Below, piece after piece: positions 6,194 to 9,994 of a stretch of 9,994 bases of DNA. Positions within the stretch are counted from its first letter, which is position 1. Every line of letters begins with the position of its first letter. Location: positions 1-9,994 of the forward strand of contig CAMNGY010000018.1 of NCBI GenBank assembly GCA_946538795.1. Reading direction: 5' to 3'. This stretch comes from an uncultured Treponema sp. (GTDB taxonomy: Bacteria; Spirochaetota; Spirochaetia; Treponematales; Treponemataceae). A program made the position numbers and the translations under genes. The notes under the pieces were generated by a model. That model saw only the letters and a program-made list of their open reading frames with translations. It made no database searches and had not been told where the DNA came from.

Positions 6194-6745
6194 TCAATTC
6201 ACCAGCACTTTTTCCATCAGGTAGAAAAGCCCCTTGCGCCACTGGGCTTCGCCGGTCTTGCGGTAGCCCGCGTGCTCGTACAGCCTGAGCGAATAGGGGT
6301 TCAGGCTGAATGTGTCAAGGCGGAGGCTTGTCGCTCCGAGCCTGACGGCCTCCTGCTCTATGTGGGAAAGCGTCTGCCTTGCGATTCCCTGATGCTGGAA
6401 ATCGGGGTGGACGCAGAGGCGGTGAATCACGCGGAACCCGTCACTGCACTGCCAGGCGGCGTTCTCGTAGCCCTCGTAGCATTCCGTGTTCAGCACGTAG
6501 ATGACCGCGATCCGCTTTTCGCCCCGGGCCGCACCGTCGCCCGCAGAGGCCGTCTCCCCGACAAAAAGGGATGCCGCCTGTATGTCGCGAAGCAAATCCC
6601 CGCGGGCGGGGTAGACTTCATCCCACTGGGGAATTCCCTGCCTGTCCATCACCGCGATGGCGGCCTTGACGAGGGCAAAGATTTCGTCCAGGTCGCTTTC
6701 GGACGCGGGCCGGTAGCTCAATCTGCAGTTCCTGTTCCCTTCCAT
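6194..6745 (-). CDS. GNAT-family N-acetyltransferase
   Basis: This acetyl-CoA-dependent acetyltransferase has 183 residues. The acetyl-CoA loop is VHPDFQHQGIARQTL (112-126), containing Q-X2-G-X-A (Q117, G120, A122). It is followed by LRLDTFSLNPYSLRLYEHAGY (starting at 141), the conserved motif B with Asn149 and Tyr156. A short Gly/Ala-rich insert (about 66-77) sits between strands before motif A. The frame is open to a GTG at 6760, but ATG 6745 is the clear start because GAGGAG (6753-6758) lies seven bases before it. Target unknown; members modify small amines, antibiotics or protein ends. It sits mid-operon, 11 bases after a possible peptide gene and four bases before the isomerase. Confidence 0.93.
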   Translation of the reverse strand: MEGNRNCRLSYRPASESDLDEIFALVKAAIAVMDRQGIPQWDEVYPARGDLLRDIQAASLFVGETASAGDGAARGEKRIAVIYVLNTECYEGYENAAWQCSDGFRVIHRLCVHPDFQHQGIARQTLSHIEQEAVRLGATSLRLDTFSLNPYSLRLYEHAGYRKTGEAQWRKGLFYLMEKVLVN

Positions 6746-6756
6746 ATATTCACTCC

Positions 6757-6846
6757 TCACGCTTTCTGCGCACCGGCCACGAAGTCCTCGGTCTTTAAAT
6801 CGCAGTAATACCTGCCGATGAATTTTTCGATTCTGTGCAAATCCAT
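6757..6846 (-). CDS. Possible 29-residue small protein
   Basis: Between the VOC gene and the GNAT gene is a 29-codon frame starting ATG at 6846 and ending TGA at 6757-6759. It begins MDLHRIEKFIGRYYCD and ends EDFVAGAQKA. The ATG is three bases after the VOC stop. The TGA overlaps the GAGGAG ribosome site of the GNAT gene, so it fills the gap exactly and would be read by coupled ribosomes. No good ribosome site of its own is visible. The charged and aromatic composition looks like real protein and has no membrane segment. It could also be the remnant of a longer gene. I do not recognise a family. Confidence 0.42.
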   Translation of the reverse strand: MDLHRIEKFIGRYYCDLKTEDFVAGAQKA

Positions 6847-6849
6847 GTC

Positions 6850-7260
6850 TTACCCAAGCTCCTTGGTGAACGAGCCTATCTCGATGAGGTTGCCGTCCGG
6901 GTCAGCCACGTAGCAGGTGCGCTGGCCCCAGGGTTCCGTCGTCGGCGGAAGGACGGACTTTGCCCCCTTGTCGAGCGCGTTCTGGTATTCCCTGTCCACG
7001 TCGGCGTAGCAGGGGACGTCAAGTGCCAGTTCCATCGTGCCGTTGAAGCCCTCCGGGTACTGGTAGCTGCGGGAAGTCATCTTCTCAAAGTCCGGGCGGG
7101 GAAAGAGGATTATCCTCATGCCGCCCAGGAACATCTCCACGTTCGGCTGTATGCCGTCCCAGTTGCAGCTAAAGCCGAATGCCTTTGTGTAGAATTCGAC
7201 CGTCGCCCTGTTGTCGCGGGTAAAAAGCCCTACGGTGTTGAATTTGAAGCGTTCTTTCAT
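6850..7260 (-). CDS. VOC-family protein (glyoxalase/bleomycin resistance fold)
   Basis: This is a vicinal oxygen chelate fold protein of 136 residues with two beta-alpha-beta-beta-beta repeats. The first reads NTVGLFTRDNRATVEFYTKAF, and the second ends YVADPDGNLIEIGSF (118-132), the family's closing motif. Glu77 (MELAL) and Glu127 occupy usual metal-ligand positions; the first-strand ligand, usually His, is not obvious, as Asn8 stands there. Members include glyoxalase I, ring-cleaving dioxygenases and antibiotic-binding or modifying proteins, so the role is open. I use ATG 7260. An upstream TTG at 7272, overlapping the previous stop and close to a GAAGGG ribosome site, would add four residues and is an equally reasonable start. 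It is packed in the operon behind the GNAT-DUF3795 gene. Confidence 0.9.
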   Translation of the reverse strand: MKERFKFNTVGLFTRDNRATVEFYTKAFGFSCNWDGIQPNVEMFLGGMRIILFPRPDFEKMTSRSYQYPEGFNGTMELALDVPCYADVDREYQNALDKGAKSVLPPTTEPWGQRTCYVADPDGNLIEIGSFTKELG

Positions 7261-7268
7261 ATCAATAG

Positions 7269-8138
7269 TCAATAGCCCTTCAGGTTGTCCAGTGCAAGCG
7301 CATTGTTCCCGATAATCGCGCCGACTTTTTCGCAGCTGTCCATGTCGTCACAGTCACTGCAAATCTTGAAGCCTTTGCCCCGGGCGCACTGGCGTATCGG
7401 GCAGAGGGACTGGCAGTAAGGCGTTTTTACCCCTTCTATCCGGCAGCCAACGCAGTGTATCATGTCGCTCGTAATGTCCACGCCGTTCAGCTCGGACCAT
7501 TCATTGGCGACCTTGACGCGAAGCTCGTCGTCATTGTTTACCGTCGCAATGCGGGCATCGCACTGAGCGCAGTCAAGGCCGCAGTATGCGATGAACTGTT
7601 TCAGGTACTGCTCCTTCGTGAGGCAGCTCACGTGCGCCGTCCGCTTTTCGTGCATGAGCGGCACGTCAACGTCTTTGTCCGTCCGCTGGTAGGCAAAGCC
7701 GCATTTTTCCTGCACGCGGGCGGACTTCGCGTTGCCGTCATAGTAGCCGCACCAGACTTTCTTCATGCCACAGTCCTCAAAGGCATGGCGCAGCAGTTCC
7801 CTCGCCGCCTCCGGCATGAGGCCCCGCCCCCAGAAGGGCTTTCCCAGCCAGTAGCCCAGCTCGCACTCGTCGTCGCGCTCGGTCAGGTCGGTATGGCCCT
7901 TCAGCTTGAGCTCTATCGCGCCGATCGCCTTGCCGTCTTCTTTCAGGCATACGGCGTATGACTCCGGGCCGTTCAGAACGTTCCTGATGACATCCAGGCT
8001 TTCCTGAGCGCTCTTGTGGGGCGGCCAGCCGGCTATCGGGCCGACTGCGGGATCCTGCGCATATTCGTAGAGGCTTTCCGCGTCGCTTTCTTCCCAAGGG
8101 CGCAAAAGGAGGCGTTCCGTCTCAAATCGATTTTTCAT
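7269..8138 (-). CDS. GNAT acetyltransferase fused to a DUF3795 cysteine-rich domain
   Basis: This is one continuous frame of 289 residues. Residues 1 to about 172 form a RimJ/RimL-like GNAT domain: FETERLLLRPWEESDA at the start, ELGYWLGKPFWGRGLMPEA (about 93-111) as the acetyl-CoA loop, and NAKSARVQEKCGFAY (136-150). From about 180 the protein becomes a DUF3795 domain: FIAYCGLDCAQCDARIAT, then MIHCVGCRIEG, YCQSLCPIRQC, ICSDCDDMDSC and the family ending VGAIIGNN...LDNLKG. Eleven cysteines (186-269) could bind iron-sulfur or zinc. DUF3795 proteins are normally separate proteins of about 100 residues. Start ATG 8138 has GGGAGG six bases upstream and overlaps the stop of the CPBP protease gene by four bases (ATGA), so translation is coupled. 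The frame extends to 8198, but that start lacks support. Confidence 0.92.
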   Translation of the reverse strand: MKNRFETERLLLRPWEESDAESLYEYAQDPAVGPIAGWPPHKSAQESLDVIRNVLNGPESYAVCLKEDGKAIGAIELKLKGHTDLTERDDECELGYWLGKPFWGRGLMPEAARELLRHAFEDCGMKKVWCGYYDGNAKSARVQEKCGFAYQRTDKDVDVPLMHEKRTAHVSCLTKEQYLKQFIAYCGLDCAQCDARIATVNNDDELRVKVANEWSELNGVDITSDMIHCVGCRIEGVKTPYCQSLCPIRQCARGKGFKICSDCDDMDSCEKVGAIIGNNALALDNLKGY

Positions 8139-8956
8139 TGTGCACCTCCCGCTTCTGTTTTGAATGCCGTCCCCGCCCTGTTCCTCTTCAAAAGGCACAG
8201 CAGCGCAATTATCACGATGTACACGGCGGACAGTACTATATAGAAGAGAATATCAACCTGCAAAAAGCAGTAGAGGAAATTGAAGCAGAAATGAACCACA
8301 ATTCCGTAGACAAGGTTGTCGTGCTTTTCCATAAAAAAGTTCATGATGAAGCAGAGTCCACTCATCACAATCACGTTTGCCAGTACGTACGGAATCATCT
8401 GCAGGCCCATAAAGTCCGAATCAACGAACCAGAGGACCGTATGCCAGAAGGCCCAGATTACCCCCTGCATGATTGACGCGGCAAAAAAGCGGTACCGCGC
8501 GTTCAGGTAGGGGCGGACATAGCCGCGCCAGCCCGACTCTTCGCCCGTCGGCCCTGTGGTCACGGAAAACAGGAATGAGGCCCAGAAGGGGTATACCCCA
8601 AGGTTCCAGTAGGAGCCGAAAGCTTTTACCTGAACCAGCGACAGAATCAGCACGGTGACTAGAGTCGCACAGAGCGTGATGAGGGCGGCAAGCAAAAGCG
8701 TCGCGATGCTGATTTTTCCGCCGAAAGCCTTTTTGTAAAAGTCCCGTATGCTGCGTGAGGAACTGGCCTTGCGGAAATACTTGAACCCCGCAAGCAGCAC
8801 AATCGTCGGTGACCATGCGCATATATTTGAGAGAATCCGCATGACGACAGGCGGCGCATGGAAGACCATGCTCGCAGTCCCGCATAGTCCCAGCACCATC
8901 AGCCAGAACACCAGATACGCAGTAATCACGTAATTCCGCATTACCCGCTTTTCCAT
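8135..8956 (-). CDS. CPBP-family intramembrane metalloprotease (CAAX protease-like)
   Basis: This integral membrane protein of 273 residues has about eight hydrophobic segments. The three catalytic motifs are present: GEESGWRGYVRPYL with Glu139, Glu140 and Arg144 (EExxxR), FWHTVLW with His172, and VHFCFNFL with His222 and Asn226 (HxxxN). These match glutamate-type CPBP proteases, related to eukaryotic Rce1 and to bacterial proteins involved in bacteriocin processing or self-immunity. All key residues are intact, so activity is expected. ATG 8956 is preceded by AGGAG seven bases upstream. The gene lies 70 bases after the TetR gene, and its stop overlaps the GNAT-DUF3795 start. The substrate is unknown. 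No bacteriocin precursor is visible in the window. Confidence 0.95.
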   Translation of the reverse strand: MEKRVMRNYVITAYLVFWLMVLGLCGTASMVFHAPPVVMRILSNICAWSPTIVLLAGFKYFRKASSSRSIRDFYKKAFGGKISIATLLLAALITLCATLVTVLILSLVQVKAFGSYWNLGVYPFWASFLFSVTTGPTGEESGWRGYVRPYLNARYRFFAASIMQGVIWAFWHTVLWFVDSDFMGLQMIPYVLANVIVMSGLCFIMNFFMEKHDNLVYGIVVHFCFNFLYCFLQVDILFYIVLSAVYIVIIALLCLLKRNRAGTAFKTEAGGAQ

Positions 8957-8971
8957 CCAATCACTCCTCTT

Positions 8972-9000
8972 AAAAGCAATGCTTTTTCACATTTGTGAAA
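8972..9000. promoter_or_regulatory. Pair of overlapping palindromes before the CPBP gene
   Basis: Two perfect inverted repeats overlap by two bases in the 70-base gap between the TetR and CPBP genes. AAAAGC-AAT-GCTTTT spans 8972-8986, and TTTCACA-TT-TGTGAAA spans 8985-9000. The second has the size and symmetry of a TetR-type operator. As RNA on the minus strand both could form weak hairpins, but no T-run follows in a terminator position. I find no convincing promoter boxes around them. Confidence 0.5.
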
Positions 9001-9026
9001 TCATGCTCGGTCGCGTATAACAACCC

Positions 9027-9650
9027 TTACTTCCTGACCAGCTCCGTAAAGACCGCATCACGGTCGAACGTGCCTTCTGCCAGCCCCGGCACTTCCTTGT
9101 ATGCCTTGCAGACGGAAAGGCTTATCTCGGTGAACATCCCGCTCATCTCCTCGTCAGTGTAGGGGCAGTCATTGGTGACAATCAGCGTTGCGAAGCTGAA
9201 CGCCACCAGCCAGAGGTCACGGAAATACTTGTCCGCCGTCTTGCCGTCCATGTTGTAAATGCGCATGAGAGAGTCCCGCACCAGGTCCTGCGAGAAGGCG
9301 AGCGCGGACATCGCCCCTCCGTCTGCCACCCGGGGCTTGCTCAGGAAGAGAAGCTTGTACAGCTCAGGCTCCTCCTTCGCGAACCTGACGTACTGCATCC
9401 CTACGCCAAGGAAGGGAACCGGACCCGCAAGCCCTCCTTCCACATACTGTTTGTAGATTCCTTTGGCAACATCGTAGACAGCCGCCTTCAGCTGCTCCAT
9501 GGAATCAAACCAGGTAAAGATGGGCCGGGACGACACCCCCAGCTCCGCGCCGAGCTCCCGCGCGGTCAGCCCGTCGATTCCCTTTTTCCGGGTAATCCTG
9601 ACGGCGGCCTGTACGATTTCTTCTTTGCTGAACTTGGTCCGTGGCGGCAT
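9027..9650 (-). CDS. TetR/AcrR-family transcriptional regulator
   Basis: This is a 207-residue repressor-type protein. The N-terminal helix-turn-helix covers about residues 9-55 (FSKEEIVQAAVRITRKKGID, then LTARELGAELGVSSRPIFTW). The helical ligand-binding domain follows, with VRFAKEEPELYKLLFLS near its start, a segment typical of TetR C-terminal domains. Start ATG 9650 has GAAGGA about four bases upstream. It is the first gene of the long minus-strand run, and its own promoter carries inverted repeats near the predicted start site, so autorepression and control of the CPBP-GNAT-VOC genes is likely. The ligand is unknown. Regulation of the divergent secreted enzyme is less certain, since the candidate operator is about 73 bp from that promoter. 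Confidence 0.95.
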   Translation of the reverse strand: MPPRTKFSKEEIVQAAVRITRKKGIDGLTARELGAELGVSSRPIFTWFDSMEQLKAAVYDVAKGIYKQYVEGGLAGPVPFLGVGMQYVRFAKEEPELYKLLFLSKPRVADGGAMSALAFSQDLVRDSLMRIYNMDGKTADKYFRDLWLVAFSFATLIVTNDCPYTDEEMSGMFTEISLSVCKAYKEVPGLAEGTFDRDAVFTELVRK

Positions 9651-9673
9651 GCATTCCTTCCGTAGTTATGCAG

Positions 9674-9692
9674 GTTGTGCAACAACTGTTGC
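9674..9692. promoter_or_regulatory. Candidate TetR operator (two overlapping inverted repeats)
   Basis: GTTGT-GCA-ACAAC (9674-9686) and GCAACA-AC-TGTTGC (9679-9692) are perfect inverted repeats sharing their middle bases. They lie just downstream of the -10 box of the TetR promoter and cover its predicted start near 9694. That is a standard position for an autorepressing TetR protein. The two repeats may be alternative registers of one operator. Confidence 0.55.
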
Positions 9693-9700
9693 CTGATGAG

Positions 9701-9730
9701 ACTATACAGGCTTCCATAGCATCATGTCAA
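9701..9730 (-). promoter_or_regulatory. Promoter of the TetR gene and the genes behind it
   Basis: On the minus strand a perfect TTGACA (9725-9730) and TATAGT (9701-9706) are separated by 18 bases. The predicted start is near 9694, giving a leader of about 44 bases before ATG 9650. Because the following genes are closely packed, it may serve the whole run down to the sugar kinase. Confidence 0.72.
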
Positions 9731-9764
9731 GGCAGAGCCTGTGCTTTGCCTTGACAGCTTTGGC

Positions 9765-9793
9765 TTTACATGGGTTTGTCATTTTGCTAAAAT
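9765..9793 (+). promoter_or_regulatory. Extended -10 promoter abutting the secreted-enzyme start
   Basis: TTTACA (9765-9770) and TAAAAT (9788-9793) are 17 bases apart, and TGC directly before the -10 box makes an extended -10 motif. The predicted transcription start is near 9800, only about two bases before ATG 9802. No Shine-Dalgarno is visible for that ATG, so the message may be essentially leaderless. Confidence 0.6.
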
Positions 9794-9801
9794 GTTGTTC
9801 C

Positions 9802-9994
9802 ATGAAAAAGCATATCCTGAGCTTTATGCTTTCCGTCATGTTTTTGACCTGTCCGCTTATGGCCCCGGCGCAGAGGCTTCCCGAAAGTTGCAGGGATTCC
9901 ACGCCTTCGCTCAAAGAATGTTATTCCCGGTATTTTGCGCTGGGGGCTTGCTCATACGCCGACGGCGAGGAGGATGCCAGGATAAAGGACAAGA
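9802..9994 (+). CDS. Secreted protein, probable GH10 endo-1,4-beta-xylanase, N-terminus only
   Basis: An open frame starts at ATG 9802 and is still open at the right edge, giving 64 residues. It begins with a clear signal peptide: MKKH, a hydrophobic core ILSFMLSVMFLTCPLM, and a likely cleavage after APA (residues 22-24). The mature part has TPSLKECYSRYFALGACSYA, which resembles the start of glycoside hydrolase family 10 catalytic domains, where an L-K-x-x-Y-x-x-Y-F-x-x-G segment precedes the first strand; the following DARIKDK fits the next helix. The expected role is cleavage of xylan outside the cell. The active-site glutamates are beyond the window, so the family call rests on one short segment. 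It has its own promoter and diverges from the TetR gene. Confidence 0.6.
   Translation, partial: MKKHILSFMLSVMFLTCPLMAPAQRLPESCRDSTPSLKECYSRYFALGACSYADGEEDARIKDK

Noticed and set aside
3335..6828. Exact 15-bp repeat GCCGATGAATTTTTC at 3335-3349 and 6814-6828
   Set aside because: Both copies encode Glu-Lys-Phe-Ile-Gly in otherwise unrelated proteins. A chance match from shared codon preference is the simplest reading.
7273..8198. Extended start at 8198 for the GNAT-DUF3795 gene
   Set aside because: The extra 20 residues do not resemble the GNAT start, while ATG 8138 has an ideal ribosome site and a four-base overlap with the previous gene.
1..9994. CRISPR arrays, tRNA or rRNA genes, insertion sequences, phage genes
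   Set aside because: No regularly spaced repeats, cloverleaf-like sequences, transposase or integrase motifs, or phage proteins were seen on either strand.

Overview
This window is bacterial DNA of moderately high G+C. Most genes have strong purine-rich Shine-Dalgarno sequences, and GTG and perhaps TTG starts are used. Spacing is tight and coding is mostly on the minus strand. The mix is typical of accessory DNA in an anaerobic gut or rumen bacterium: a three-part ABC-2 exporter, a cysteine-rich flavoprotein, a GNAT plus DUF3795 protein, and the start of a secreted protein that looks like a GH10 xylanase. Clostridia or a fibre-associated spirochaete such as Treponema would both fit. The Shine-Dalgarno use argues against Bacteroidetes. 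No universal marker gene is present, so the lineage stays a guess.

Layout. (1) Positions 1-2167, minus strand: an exporter operon of the COG4586/COG4587/COG3694 type, made of an ATPase, a first permease, and a second permease that runs off the left edge. (2) 2168-2309: a compact divergent control region. Two adjacent inverted repeats sit about 40 and 65 bp upstream of the predicted exporter transcription start, which is the classic LysR-type layout. (3) 2310-3194, plus strand: the LysR-type regulator, with a GTG start. (4) 3238-3706, minus: the front third of a membrane-anchored alpha/beta hydrolase. Its homology stops abruptly, so it is called a pseudogene. (5) 3746-4321, minus: an iron-sulfur flavoprotein-like NADPH:FMN oxidoreductase.

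(6) 4383-9650, minus: a long co-directional run. In transcription order it holds a TetR regulator, a CPBP (CAAX-type) intramembrane protease, a GNAT acetyltransferase fused to a DUF3795 cysteine-rich domain, a VOC/glyoxalase-fold protein, a possible 29-residue peptide, a second GNAT acetyltransferase, a TIM-barrel sugar isomerase/epimerase and a PfkB sugar kinase. Several joints are overlapping or only a few bases wide. (7) 9651-9994: a divergent region with good promoters on both strands and a candidate TetR operator. It leads rightward into a secreted protein cut by the window edge.

How the parts may work together. The LysR regulator probably controls the exporter next to it and itself. The TetR regulator probably represses its own promoter and therefore the run behind it. 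That run combines small-molecule modifying enzymes (two GNATs, one VOC), a CPBP protease and two sugar enzymes, so a detoxification or modification role and a sugar role are both possible. No complete known pathway is recognisable. The most novel-looking items are the GNAT-DUF3795 fusion with a relic start site, the LysR double palindrome, the truncated hydrolase with inverted repeats at its breakpoint, and two promoters whose predicted start sites fall on or next to the start codon.
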